NCBI RefSeq assembly: GCF_051020985.1
Contig: NC_134999.1
Span: 5,394,001 to 5,458,000, forward strand
Length of the DNA: 64,000 bases
Origin: Nomia melanderi
Taxonomy: Eukaryota > Arthropoda > Insecta > Hymenoptera > Halictidae
Direction of reading: 5' to 3'
The notes below the pieces were generated by a model. The model was not told the origin of the DNA, did not search any database, and saw nothing but the letters and a program-made list of their open reading frames with translations. A program made the position numbers and the translations under genes. Positions 12,701 to 24,919 of the stretch are shown here, in pieces; position 1 is the stretch's first letter; the number at the start of each line of letters is the position of its first letter.

Positions 12701-13271
12701 TCAGTCGGATGTAGCCTTGGAACATATAAGACCTCGTCCTGGAGTCCCATCACTGCTAAGTCAAATGGCTACCCCCGACCTTCCTGGCAATACTGGCCGA
12801 CGGAATCCAAGTTTTCCACTTTGGCATCCTGGTTTGTATAGTCTAAAGTCATTTTCGACCAAAAGTATCCAGACCTTCCCATCGGTCCGCCGGATGTAGC
12901 CTTGGTCCCTATGAGACTTCGCCCAGGTGTCCAATCACTGCTAAGTCAAATGGCTACCCCCGTCCTTCCTGGCAACTCTGCCCGACGGAATCCAAGTTTT
13001 GCACTTTGAAAGCCTGTATTGTATAGTCTAAAGTCAATTTCGACCAAAAGTATCCCGAACTTCCCATTGGTCAGTCGGATGTAGCCTTGGAACCTATGAG
13101 ACGTCGTCCTGGAGTCCCATCACTGATAAATCAAATGACTACCCCCGACCTTCCTGGCAATTCTGCCCAACGGAATCCAAGTTTCCCACTTTGGCAACCT
13201 GGTTTGTATAGTCTAAAGTCATTATCGACCAAAAGTATCCAGGCCTTCCCATCGGTGAGCCGGATGTAGCC
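9754..13271 (+). repeat. Higher-order repeat A, copy 2 (19 monomers, 3518 bp)
   Basis: Same monomer order as copy 1, offset 2778 bp, up to the monomer starting at 11607; after the extra four monomers the offset becomes 3518 bp. Differences from copy 1 are single bases (for example gtataatctaaag in copy 2 against gtatagtctaaag, and ttcgtccctacgag at 10125 against ttggtccctacgag at 7348). The additional 740 bp equals exactly four 185 bp monomers, so unit phase is kept. Confidence 0.93.
11607..13086 (+). repeat. Four-monomer (740 bp) tandem duplication inside HOR A copy 2
   Basis: 11607-12346 and 12347-13086 are the same four monomers in the same order: the ttgcacattgg monomer, the ggtacc monomer with aactctgcccgacgg and ggaagcctgtattg, the ggaacatataagacc monomer with ggcatcctgg, and the gacttcgcccaggtgtcc monomer. 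Copies 1 and 3 of HOR A hold this block once. It is a second-order event nested in an existing HOR. Confidence 0.92.
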
Positions 13272-16049
13272 TTGGTCCCTATGAGATCTCGTCCTGGAGT
13301 CCCATCACTGCTAAGTCAAATGACAACCCCCGACCTTCCTGGCAATTCTGCCCCGACGGAATGCAAGTTTTGTACTTTGGAAACCTGGTTTGTATAGTCT
13401 AAAGTCAATTTCGACCAAAAGTAACCCGACCTTCCCATCGGTCGGCCGGATGTAGCCTTCGTCCCTATGAGACATGGTCCTGTAGTCCCATCACTGCTAA
13501 GTCAAATAGCTACCCCCGACATTCCTGGCAATTCTGCCCGACGGAATCCAAGTTTTGCACTTTGGAAACCTGGATTGTATAGTCTAAGGTCAATTTCGAC
13601 CAAAAGTATCCCGAACTTCCCATGGGTCAGCCGGATGTAGCCTTCGTCCCTACGAGACATCGTCGTGATGTCCCATCACTGCTAAGTCAAATAGCTACAC
13701 CCGACCTTCCTGGCAATTCTGCCCGACGGAATCCAAGTTTTGCACTTTGGAAACCTGGATTGTATAGTCTAAAGTCATTTTCGACCAAAAGTATCCCGAA
13801 CTTCCCATTGGTCAGCCGGATGTAGCCTTGGTCCCTATGAGACCTCTCCCTGGTGTCCAATCACTGCTAAGTCAAATGACTACCCCCGACCTTCCTGGCA
13901 ATTCTGCCCAGACGGAATGCAAGTTTTGCACTTTGGAAACCTGGATTGTATAGTCTAAAGTCAATTTCGACCAAAAGTATCCCGACCTTCCCAACGGTCG
14001 GCCGGCTGTAGCTCTGGTCCCTGTGAGACATCGTCCTGGAGTCCCATCACTGCTAAGTCAAATGGCTTCCCCCGACCTTACTGGCAATTCTGCCCGACGG
14101 AATCCAAGTTTAGCACTTTGGAAACCTGGATCGTATAGTCTAAAGTCAATTTTGTCCAAAAGTATCCCGACCTTCCCATCGGTCAGCCGGATGTAGCCTT
14201 GGTCCCTATGATACCTCGCCCTGGTGTCCAATCACTGCTAAGTCAAATGACTACCACCGACCTTCCTGGCAATTCTGCCCCGACGGAATGCAAGTTTTGC
14301 ACTTTGGAAACCTGGATTGTATAGTCTAAAGTCAATTTCGACCAAAAGAATCCCGAACTTCCCATTTGTCAGCCGGATGTAGTCTTGGTCCCTATGATAC
14401 CTCGTCCTGGAGTCCCATCACTGCTAAGTCAAATGACTACCCCCGACCTTCCTGCCAATTCTGCCCGACGGAGTCCAAGTTTTCCACTTTGGAAACGGGG
14501 ATTGTATAGTCTAAAGTCAATTTCGACCAAAAGTATACCGACCTTCCCATCGGTCAGCCGGATGTAGCCTTCGTCCCTATGATACATCGTCCTGGAGTCC
14601 CATCACTGCTAAGTCAAATGGCTACCCCAGACCTTCCTGCCAATTCTGCCCGACGGAGTCCAAGTTTTCCACTTTGGAAACCTGGATTGTATAGTCTAAA
14701 GTCAATTTCGACCAAAAGTATCCCGAACTTCCCATCGGTCAGCCGGATGTAGCCTTGCAACCTATGAGACCTCGTCCTGGAGTCCCATCACTGCTAAATC
14801 AAATGACTACCCCCGACCTTCCTGGCAGTACTGCCCGACGAAATCCAAGTTTTGCACTTTGGAAACCTGGATTGTATAGTTTAAAGTCAATTTCGACCAA
14901 AAGTATCCCGAACTTCCCATCGGTCAGCTGGATGTAGCCTTGGTCCCTATGAGACCTCGTCCTGGAGTCCAATCACTGCTAAGTCAAATGACTACCCCCG
15001 TCCTTCCTGGCAACTCTGCCCGACGGAATCCAAGTTTTGCACTTTGGAAACCTGTATTGTATAGTCTAAAGTCAATTTCGACCAAAAGTATCCCGAACTT
15101 CCCATCGGTCAGCCGGATGTAGCCTTGGAACCTATGAGACCTCGTCCTGGAGTCCCATCACTGCTAAATCAAATGACTACCCCCGACCTTCCTGGCAATT
15201 CTGCCCGACGGAATCCAAGTTTTGCACATTGGAAACCTGGATTGTATAGTGTAAAGTCAATTTCGACCAAAAGTATCCCGAACTTCCCATCGGTCAGCTG
15301 GATGTAGCCTTGGTACCTATGAGACCTCGTCCTGGAGTCCCATCACTGCTAAGTCAAATGACTACCCCCGTCCTTCCTGGCAACTCTGCCCGACGGAATC
15401 CAAGTTTTGCACTTTGGAAGCCTGTATTGTATAGTCTAAAGTCAATTTCGACCAAAAGTATCCCGAACTTCCCATTGGTCAGTCGGATGTAGCCTTGGAA
15501 CATATAAGACCTCGTCCTGGAGTCCCATCACTGCTAAGTCAAATGGCTACCCCCGACCTTCCTGGCAATACTGGCCGACGGAATCCAAGTTTTCCACTTT
15601 GGCATCCTGGTTTGTATAGTCTAAAGTCATTTTCGACCAAAAGTATCCAGACATTCCCATCGGTCCGCCGGATGTAGCCTTGGTCCCTATGAGACTTCGC
15701 CCAGGTGTCCAATCACTGCTAAGTCAAATGGCTACCCCCGTCCTTCCTGGCAACTCTGCCCGACGGAATCCAAGTTTTGCACTTTGGAAGCCTGTATTGT
15801 ATAGTCTAAAGTCAATTTCGACCAAAAGTATCCCGAACTTCCCATTGGTCAGTCGGATGTAGCCTTGGAACCTATGAGACGTCGTCCTGGAGTCCCATCA
15901 CTGATAAATCAAATGACTACCCCCGACCTTCCTGGCAATTCTGCCCAACGGAATCCAAGTTTCCCACTTTGGCAACCTGGTTTGTATAGTCTAAAGTCAT
16001 TTTCGACCAAAAGTATCCAGGCCTTCCCATCGGTGAGCCGGATGTAGCC
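13272..16049 (+). repeat. Higher-order repeat A, copy 3 (15 monomers, 2778 bp)
   Basis: It returns to the 2778 bp length of copy 1, so the four-monomer duplication is private to copy 2. Scattered single-base differences are visible, such as aaaagaatccc at about 14346 for aaaagtatccc, and ggaagcctgta near 15787 for gaaagcctgta. The last monomer (15865) has the gagacgtcgtcc and cactgataaatc variants also at 9569 and 13087. Confidence 0.93.
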
Positions 16050-16157
16050 TTGGTCCCTATGAGATCTCGTCCTGGAGTCCCATCACTGCTAAGTCAAATG
16101 ACAACCCCCGACCTTCCTGGCAATTCTGCCCCGACGGAATGCAAGTTTTGCGCTTTG
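16050..16157 (+). repeat. Truncated fourth copy of HOR A
   Basis: The opening of the next HOR A unit is present, including the rare atgacaacccccgacc and gccccgacggaatgcaag, also found at 9754 and 13272. Homology stops at ttttgcgctttggaaacctg, after which the sequence follows another monomer type. The breakpoint therefore lies inside a monomer near 16150. Confidence 0.8.
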
Positions 16158-18821
16158 GAAACCTGGATTGTATAGTCTAAAGTCATTTTCGACCAAAAGT
16201 ATCCAGACCTGCCCATCGGTCAGCCGGATGTAGCCTTGGAACCTGAGACCTCGTCCTGGAGTCCCATCACTGCTAAGTCAAATGGCTTCCCCCGAACTTC
16301 CTGGCAATTCTGGCCGACGGAATCCAAGTTTTCCACTTTGGAAACCCGGATTGTACAGTCTAAAGTCAATGTCGACCAAAAGTATCCCGACCTTCCCATC
16401 GGTCAGCCGGATGTATCCTTCGTCCCTATGAGACATCGTCCTGGAGTCCCATCACTTCTAAGTCAAATGGCTACCCTCGATATTCCTGGCAATTCTGCCC
16501 GACGGAATCCAAGTTTTGCACTTTGGAAACCTGGATTGTATAGGCTAAAGTCAATTTCGACCAAAAGTATCCCGAACTTCCCATCGGTCAGCCGGATGTA
16601 GCCTTGGTCCCTATGAGACCTCTCCCTGGTGTTCAATCACTGCTAAGTCAAATGGCTTCCCCCGAACTTCCTGGCAATTCTGGCCGACGGAATCCAAGTT
16701 TTCCACTTTGGAAACCCGGATTGTACAGTCTAAAGTCAATGTCGACAAAAGTATCCCGACCTTCCCATCGGTCAGCCGGATGTATCCTTCGTCCCTATGA
16801 GACATCGTCCTGGAGTCCCATAACTGCTAAGTCAAATGGCTACCCTCGATATTCCTGTCAATTCTGCCCGACGGAATCCTAGTTTTGCACTTTGGAAACC
16901 TGGATTGTATAGGCTAAAGTCAATTTCGACCAAAAGTATCCCGAACTTCCCATGGGTCAGCCGGATGTAGCCTTCGTCCCTATGAGACATCGTCGTGGAG
17001 TCCCATCACTGCTAAGACAAATGACTACCCCCGACCTTCCTCGCAATTCTGCCTGACGGAATCCATGTTTTACACTTTGGAAACCTGGATTGTATAGTCT
17101 AAAGTCAAATTCGTCCAAATGTATCCCAACCTTCCCATCGGTCAGCATGATGTAGCCATTGTCCCTATGAGACCTCGTCCTGGAGTCCCATCACAGCTAA
17201 GTCAAATGGCTACCCTCGATATTCCTGGCAATTCTGCCCGACGGAATCCTAGTTTACCACTTTGGAAACCTGGTTTGTATAGTCTAAAGTCAATTTCGAC
17301 CAAAAGTATCTCGACCTTCCCATCGTTCAGCCGGATGTAGCCTTCGTCCCTATGAGACCTCTCCCTGGTGTCCAATCACTTCTAAGTCAAATGGCTTCCC
17401 CCGACATTCCTGGCAATTCTGGCCGACGGAATCCAAGTTTTGCACTTTGGAAACCTGGTTTGTATAGTCTAAAGTCATCTTCGACCAAAAGTATCCAGAC
17501 CTTCCCGTCGGTCTGCCGGATGTAGCCTTAGTCCCTATGAGATCTCGTCCTGGAGTCCCATCACAGCTAAGTCAAGTGGCTCCCCCGACATTCCTGGCAA
17601 TTCTGCACGACGGAATCCAAGTTTTCCACTTTGGAAACCTGGTTTGTATAGTCTAAAGTCAATTTCGACCAAAAGTATCCCGACCTTCCCATCGGTCAGC
17701 CGGATGAAGCCCTGGTCCCTATGAGACCTCGCCCTGGAGTCCAATCACTGCTAAGTCAAATGGCTACCCCCGACCTTCCTGGCAATTCTGCCCGACGGAA
17801 TCCAAGTTTTGCACTTTGGAAACCTGGTTTGTATAGTCTAATGTCAATTTCGACCAAAAGTATCCCGACCTTCCCATTGGTCAGCCGGATGTAGCCTTGG
17901 TCCCTATGAGACCTCTCCCTGTTGTCCAATCACTGCTAAGTAAAATGGCTACCCCCGACCTTCCTGGCAATTCTGCTCGACGGAATCCAAGTTTTGCACT
18001 TTGGAAACCTGGATTGTATAGTCTAAAGTCATTTTCGACCAAAAGTATACCGACCATCCCATCGGTCAGCCGGATGTAGCCTTGGGCCCTATGAGACCTC
18101 GTCCTGGAGTCCCATCACAGCTAAGTCAAATGACTACCCCCGACCTTCTTGGCAATTCTGCCCCGACGGAATCCAAGTTTTGCACTTTGGAAACCTGGAT
18201 TGTATAGTCTAAAGTCAATTTCGAACAAAACTATCCCGAACTTCCCATCGGTCAGCCGGATGTAGCCTTGGTCCCTATGAGACCTCGCCCTGGTGTCCAA
18301 TCACTGCTAAGTCAAACGACTACGCCCGACCTTCTTGGCAATTCTGCCCGACGGAATCCAAGTTTTCCACTTTGGAAACCTGGATTGTATAGTCTAAGGT
18401 CAATTTTGACCAAAAGTATCGCGACCTTCCCTTCGGTCAGCCGGATGTAGCCTTGGTCCCTATGAGACCTCGTCCTGGAGTCCCATCACAGCTAAGTCAA
18501 ATGTCTCCCCCGACCGTCCTGGCACTTCTGGCCGACGGAATCCAGGTGTTCCACTTTGGCAACCTGGTTTGTATAGTCTAAAGTCATTTTCGACCAAAAG
18601 TATCCAGAACTTTCCGACGGTCTGCCGGATGTAGCCTTGGTCCCTATGAGACCTCGCCCTGGTGTCCAATCACTGGTAAGTCAAATGGCCACCCCCGACC
18701 TTCCTGGCAATTCTGGCCGACGGAATCCAAGTTTTCCACTTTGGCAACCTGGTTTGGATAGTATAAAGTCAATTTCGACTAAAAGTATCCCGAACTTCCC
18801 ATCGGTCAGCCGGATGTAGCC
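16158..18821 (+). repeat. Mixed monomer region with a dimer duplication (16236-16971)
   Basis: Two dimers, 16236-16603 and 16604-16971, share cccccgaacttcctggc, cccggattgtacagtctaaa, gtcaatgtcgac, gccggatgtatccttcgtcc and accctcgatattcctg. The second has a one-base loss (gtcgacaaaagtat for gtcgaccaaaagtat). The first begins with the three-base deletion gaacctgagacc. The remaining monomers to 18821 are irregularly ordered and nothing other than satellite is present. Confidence 0.8.
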
Positions 18822-19376
18822 TTGGTCCCTATGAGACCTCGCCCTGGTGTCCAATCACTGCTAAGTCAAATGGCTACCCCCGACCTTCCTGGCAATTCTG
18901 GCCGACGGAATCCAAGTCTTCCACTTTGGAAACCTGGATTGTTTAGTCTAAAGTCAATTACGACCAAAAGTATCCCGACCTTCCCATCGGTCAGCCGGAT
19001 GTAGCCTTGGAACCTATAGCACCTCGTCCTGGAGTCACATCACTGCTAAATCAAATGGCTACCCCCGACCTTCCTGGCAATTCTGCCCGACGGAATCCAA
19101 GTTTTCCACTTTGGCAACCTGGTTTGTATAGTCTAAAGTCAATTTCGACTAAAAGTATCCCGTACTTCCCATCGGTCAGCCGGATGTAGCCTTGGAACCT
19201 ATGAGACCTCGTCCTGGAGTCCCATCACTGCTAAGTCAAATGGCTTCCCACAACCTTCCTGGCAATGCCGGCCGACGGAATCCAAGGTTTCCACTTTGAA
19301 TACCTGGTTTGTATAGTCTAAAGTCAATTTCGACCAAAAGTATCCCGACCTTCACATCTGTCAGCCGGATGTAGCC
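18822..19376 (+). repeat. Partial HOR B unit (a-b pair plus one odd monomer)
   Basis: The first two monomers match the a and b members of the following 5-monomer unit: aagtcttccactttgg with gtttagtctaaagtcaatta (a) and ttggaacctatagcacctcg with cacatcactgctaaatc (b). The third monomer (19192) carries ttcccacaaccttcctggc, aatgccggccg and ccaaggtttcc and is not part of the later unit. This looks like the edge from which block B expanded, or a remnant after a deletion. Confidence 0.8.
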
Positions 19377-20301
19377 TTGGTCCCTATGAGACCTCGCCCA
19401 GGTGTCCAATCACTGCTAAGTCAAATGGCTACCCCCGACCTTCCTGGCAATTCTGGCCGACGGAATCCAAGTCTTCCACTTTGGAAACCTGGATTGTTTA
19501 GTCTAAAGTCAATTACGACCAAAAGTATTCCGACCTTCCCATCGGTCAGCCGGATGTAGCCTTGGAACCTATAGCACCTCGTCCTGCAGTCACATCACTG
19601 CTAAATCAAATGGCTACCCCCGACCTTCCTGGCAATTCTGCCCGACGGAATCCAAGTTTTCCACTTTGGAAACCTGGTTTGTATAGTCTAAAGTCAATTT
19701 CGACCAAAAGTATCCCGACCTTCCCATCGGTCAGCCGGATGTAGCCTTGGTCCCTATGAGACCTCTCCCTGGTGTCCAATCACTTCTAAGTCAAATGGCT
19801 TCCCCCGTCCTTCCTGGCAATTCTGGCCGACGGAAACCAAGTGTTCCTCTTTGGCAACCTGGTTTGTATAGTCTAAAGTCAATTTCGACCAAAAGTATCC
19901 CCAACTTCCCATCGGACAGCCGGATGTAGCCTTGGAACCTATGAGACTTCGTCCTGGAGTCCCGTCACTTCTATGTCAAATGGCTACCCCCGACCTTGGT
20001 GGCAATTCTGCCCGACGGAATCCAAGTTTTGCACTTTGGAAACCTGGTTTGTATAGTCTAAAGACATTTTCGATCAAAATTATCCAGGCCTTCCCATCGG
20101 TCAGCCGGATGTAGCCTTGGTCCCTATGAGATCTCTCCCTGGTGTCCAATCACTTCTAAGTCAAATGGCTACCCCCGACCTTGTTGGCAATTCTGCCCGA
20201 CGGAATCCAAGTTTTGCACTTTGGAAACCTGGATTGTATAGTCTAAAGTCAATTTCGAACAAATGTATCCCGCACTTCCCATCGGTCAGCAGGATGTAGC
20301 C
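19377..20301 (+). repeat. Higher-order repeat B, copy 1 (5 monomers, 925 bp)
   Basis: Order a-b-c-d-e at 19377, 19562, 19747, 19932 and 20117. Member c carries ggaaaccaagtgttcctctt and catcggacagccgg. Member d carries gacttcgtcctggagtcccg, gaccttggtggc and gatcaaaattatccagg. Member e carries gaacaaatgtatcccgcac and gtcagcaggatgtag. All five recur exactly 925 bp later. Confidence 0.93.
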
Positions 20302-21226
20302 TTGGTCCCTATGAGACCTCGCCCAGGTGTCCAATCACTGCTAAGTCAAATGGCTACCCCCGACCTTCCTGGCAATTCTGGCCGACGGAATCCAAGTCTT
20401 CCACTTTGGAAACCTGGATTGTTTAGTCTAAAGTCAATTACGACCAAAAGTATTCCGACCTTCCCATCGGTCAGCCGGATGTAGCCTTGGAACCTATAGC
20501 ACCTCGTCCTGGAGTCACATCACTGCTAAATCAAATGGCTACCCCCGACCTTCCTGGCAATTCTGCCCGACGGAATCCAAGTTTTCCACTTTGGAAACCT
20601 GGTTTGTATAGTCTAAAGTCAATTTCGACCAAAAGTATCCCGACCTTCCCATCGGTCAGCCGGATGTAGCCTTGGTCCCTATGAGACCTCTCCCTGGTGT
20701 CCAATCACTTCTAAGTCAAATGGCTTCCCCCGTCCTTCCTGGCAATTCTGGCCGACGGAAACCAAGTGTTCCTCTTTGGCAACCTGGTTTGTATAGTCTA
20801 AAGTCAATTTCGACCAAAAGTATCCCCAACTTCCCATCGGACAGCCGGATGTAGCCTTGGAACCTATGAGACTTCGTCCTGGAGTCCCGTCACTTCTAAG
20901 TCAAATGGCTACCCCCGACCTTGGTGGCAATTCTGCCCGACGGAATCCAAGTTTTGCACTTTGGAAACCTGGTTTGTATAGTCTAGAGACATTTTCGATC
21001 AAAATTATCCAGGCCTTCCCATCGGTCAGCCGGATGTAGCCTTGGTCCCTATGAGATCTCTCCCTGGTGTCCAATCACTTCTAAGTCAAATGGCTTCCCC
21101 CGACCTTCTTGGCAATTCTGCCCGACGGAATCCAAGTTTTGCACTTTGGAAACCTGGATTGTATAGTCTAAAGTCAATTTCGAACAAATGTATCCCGCAC
21201 TTCCCATCGGTCAGCAGGATGTAGCC
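20302..21226 (+). repeat. Higher-order repeat B, copy 2 (5 monomers, 925 bp)
   Basis: Second tandem copy, nearly identical to the first. Differences include cacttctaagtc for cacttctatgtc in d, gtctagagac for gtctaaagac in d, and ggcttcccccgaccttcttgg for ggctacccccgaccttgttgg in e. Length is exactly 5 x 185 bp. The following monomer (21227) is unrelated to a, so the block has only two full copies here. Confidence 0.93.
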
Positions 21227-24179
21227 TTGGTCCCTATGAGACCTCGTCCTGGAGTCCCATCACAGCTAAGTCATATGGCTCCTCCGACCTTCCAGGCACT
21301 ACTGGCCGACGGAATCCAAGTTTTCCACTTTGGAAACCTGGTTTGTATAGTCTAAAGTCAATTTCGACCAAAAGTATCCCGACCTTCCCATCGTTCAGCC
21401 GGATGTAGCCTTGGAACCTATGAGACCTCGTCCTGGAGTCCCATCACTTCTAAGTCAAATGGCTACCCCCGACCTTCGTGGCAATTCTGCCCGACGGAAT
21501 CCAAGTTTTGCACTTTGGAAACCTGGTTTGTATAATCTAAAGACATTTTCGACCAAAAGAATCCCGACCTTCCCATCGGTCAGCCGGATGTAGCCTTGGA
21601 ACCTATGAGACCTCGTTCTGTAATCCCATCACAGCTAAGTCAAATGGCTCCCCCGACCTTCCTGGCAATTCTGCCCGACGGAATCCAAGTTTTCCACTTT
21701 GGAAACCTGGCTTGTATAGTCTAAAGTCAATTTCGACCAAAAGTATCCCGACCTTCCCATCGGTCAGCCGGATGTATCCTTGGAACCTATGAGACCTGGT
21801 CCTGGAGTTCCATCACTGCTGAGTCAAATGAATACCCCCGACCTTCCTGCCAATTCTGCCCGACGGAGGCCAAGTTTTCCACTTTGGAAACCTGGTTTGT
21901 GTAGTCTAAAGTCATTTTCGACCAAAAGTATCCCGAACTTCCCTTCGGTCAGCCGGATGTTGCCTTCGAACCTATGAGACCTCGTCCTGGAGTCCCATCA
22001 CTGCTAAGTCAAGTGACTACCCCCGACCTTCCTGGCAATTCTGCCGGACGGAGCCCAAGTTTTCTACTTTGGAAACCTGGTTTGTATAGTCTAAAGTCAA
22101 TTTCGACCAAAAGTATCCCGACCTTCCCATCGGTCAGCCGGATGTAGCCTTGGAACCTATGAGACCTCTCCCTGGTGTCCAATCACTGCTAAGTCAAATG
22201 GCTTCCCCCGACCTTCCTGGCAATTCCGGCCGACGGAATCCAAGTTTTCCACTTTGGAAACCTGGTTTGTATAGCCTAAAGTCATTTTCGACCAAAAGTA
22301 TCCAGACCTTCCCATCGGTCAGCCGGATTTAGCCTTGGTCCCTATGAGATCTCGTCCTGGAGTCCCGTCACTGCTAAGTCAAATGGCTACACCAGACCTC
22401 CCTGGCAATTCTGGCCGACGGAATCCAAGTTTTCCACTTTGGCAATCTGGTTTGTGTAGTCTAAAGTCATTTTCGACCAAAAGTATCCAGACCTTCCCAT
22501 CTGTCAGCCGGATATAGCCTTGGTCCCTATGAGACCTCGCCCTGGTGTCCAATCACTGCTAAGTCAAATGGTTACCCCAGACCTTCCTGGCAATTCTGGC
22601 CGACGGAATCCAAGTTTTCCACTTTGGAAACCTGGATTGTTTGGTCTAAAGTCAGTTTCGATCAATGTATCCCGACCTTCCCATCGGTCAGCCGGATGTA
22701 GCCTTCGTCCCTATGAGACCTCGTCCTGGAGTCCCGTCACAGCTAAGTCAAATGGCTTCACCCGACCTTCCTGGCAATTCCGGCCGACGGAATCCAAGTT
22801 TTCCACTTTGGAAACCTGGTTTGTATAGTCTAAAGTCAATTTCGACTAAAAGTATCCCGAACTTCCCATCGGTCAGCCGAATGTAGCCTTGGAACCTGAG
22901 ACCTCGTCCTGGTGTCCCATCACTGCTAAGTCAAATGGCTACCCCCGACCTTCCTGGCAATTCTGCCCGACGGTATCCAAGTTTTGCACTTTGGAAACCT
23001 GGATTGTATAGTCTAAAGTCATTTTCGACCAATAGTATCCAGACCTGCCCATCGGTAAGCCGCATGTAGCCTTGGTCCCTATGAGACCTCGCCCTGGTGT
23101 CCGATCTCTGCTAAGTCAAATGACTACCCCCGACCTTCCTGGCAATTCTGCCCGACGGAATCCAAGTTTTGCACTTTGGAAGCCTGGATTGTATAGTCTA
23201 AAGTCAATTTCGACCAAAAGTATCCCGACCTTCCCATCGGTCAGCCGGATGTAGCCTTGGTCCCTATGAGACCTAGTCCTGGAGTCCCATCACAGCTAAG
23301 TCAAATGGCTCCCCCAACCTACCTGGCAATTCCGGCCGACGGAATCCAAGTTTTCCACTTTGGAAACCTGGTTTGTATAGTCTAAAGTCAATTTCGACCA
23401 AAAGTATCCCGACCTTCCCATCGGTCAGCCGGATGTAGCCTTGGTCCCTATGAGATCTCTCCCTGGTGTCCAATCACTTCTATGTCAAATGGCTTCCCCC
23501 GACCTTCCTGGCAATTCTGGCCGACGGAATCCAAGTTTTCCACTTTGGAAACCTGGCCTGTATAGTCTAAAGTCAATTTCGACCAAAAGTATCCCGACCC
23601 TCCCATCGTTCAGCCGGATGTAGCCTTGGTCCCTATGAGACCTCTCCCTGGTGTCCAATCACTGCTAAGTCTAATGGCTTCCCCCGACCTTCCTGGCAAT
23701 TCTGGCCGACGGAATCCAAGTTTTCCACTTTGAAAACCTGGTTTGTATAGTCTAAAGTCAATTTCGACCAAAAGAATCCCGACCTTCCCATCGGTCAGCC
23801 GGATGTCGCCTTGGTCCCTATGAGATCTCGCCCTGGTGTCCAATCACTGCTACGTCAAATGGCTCCCCCGACCTTCCTGGCAATTCTGGCCGACGGAATC
23901 CAAGTTTTCCACTTTGGAAACCTGGATTGTTTAGTCTAAAGTCAATTTCGACCAAAAGTATCCCGACCTTCCCATCGGTCAGCCGGATGTAGCCTTCGTC
24001 CCTATGAGACCTCGTCCTGGAGTCCCATCACTGCTAAGTCAAATGGCTTCCCCCGACCTTCCTGGCAATTCCGGCCGACGGAATCCAAGTTTTCCACTTT
24101 GGAAACCTGGTTTGTATAGTCTAAAGTCAATTTCGACCAAAAGTATCACGACCTTCCCATCGGTCAGCCGGATGTAGCC
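21227..24179 (+). repeat. Mixed monomer region including a segment repeated 2033 bp downstream
   Basis: Irregular monomer order. One monomer at about 22650 has a one-base loss in the A-run (gatcaatgtatccc). Monomers 23441-23810 carry cacttctatgtc, aacctggcctgtatagtc, gaccctcccatcgttcagcc and agtctaatggc; the same set reappears at 25474-25843, offset 2033 bp. No non-satellite sequence is seen. Confidence 0.82.
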
Positions 24180-24919
24180 TTGGAACCTATGAGACCTCGT
24201 CCTGGAGTCCCATCACTGCTAAGTCAAATGGCTACCCCCGACCTTCCTGGCAATTCTGGCCGACGGAATCCAAGTTTTCCACTTTGGAAACCTGGTTCGT
24301 ATAGTCTAAAGTCATTTTCGACCAAAAGTATCCCGACCTTCCCATTGGTCAGCCGGATGTAGCCTTCGTCCCTATGAGACATCGCCCTGGAGTCACATCA
24401 CTGCTTAGTCAAATGGCTTCCCCCGACCTACCTGGCAATTCTGCCCGACGAAGTCCAAGTTTTCCACTTTGGAAACCTGGTTTGTATAGTCTAAAGTCAT
24501 TTTCGAGCAGAAGTATTCCGACCTTCCCATCGGTCAGCCGGATGTAGCCTTGGAACCTATGAGACCTCGTCCTGGAGTCCCATCACTGCTAAGTCAAATG
24601 GCTACCCCCGACCTTCCTGGCAATTCTGGCCGACGGAATCCAAGTTTTCCACTTTGGAAACCTGGTTCGTATAGTCTAAAGTCATTTTCGACCAAAAGTA
24701 TCCCGACCTTCCCATTGGTCAGCCGGATGTAGCCTTCGTCCCTATGAGACATCGCCCTGGAGTCACATCACTGCTTAGTCAAATGGCTTCCCCCGACCTA
24801 CCTGGCAATTCTGCCCGACGAAGTCCAAGTTTTACACTTTGGAAACCTGGTTTGTATAGTCTAAAGTCATTTTCGAGCAAAAGTATCCCGACCTTCCCAT
24901 CGGTCAGCCGGATGTAGCC
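24180..24919 (+). repeat. Dimer tandem duplication (2 x 370 bp)
   Basis: 24180-24549 and 24550-24919 are the same two monomers: a ttggaacc monomer with gaaacctggttcgtatagtc, and a ttcgtccc monomer with gacatcgccctggagtcaca, cactgcttagtc, gcccgacgaagtccaag and cattttcgagca. Differences are few (gagcagaagtattcc against gagcaaaagtatccc; ttttccac against ttttacac). This is a clear 370 bp two-unit repeat. Confidence 0.9.

Noticed and set aside
9754..13271. Assembly duplication as the explanation for near-identical copies
   Set aside because: Copies differ by private single bases and by an in-register four-monomer gain, which favours real sequence. It cannot be excluded without reads, so it is noted as a caveat only.
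6976..16049. LTR or other transposon as the origin of the 2.8 kb and 2.4 kb repeats
   Set aside because: The long repeats consist entirely of ordinary monomers in register. There is no target-site duplication, terminal repeat or coding domain.
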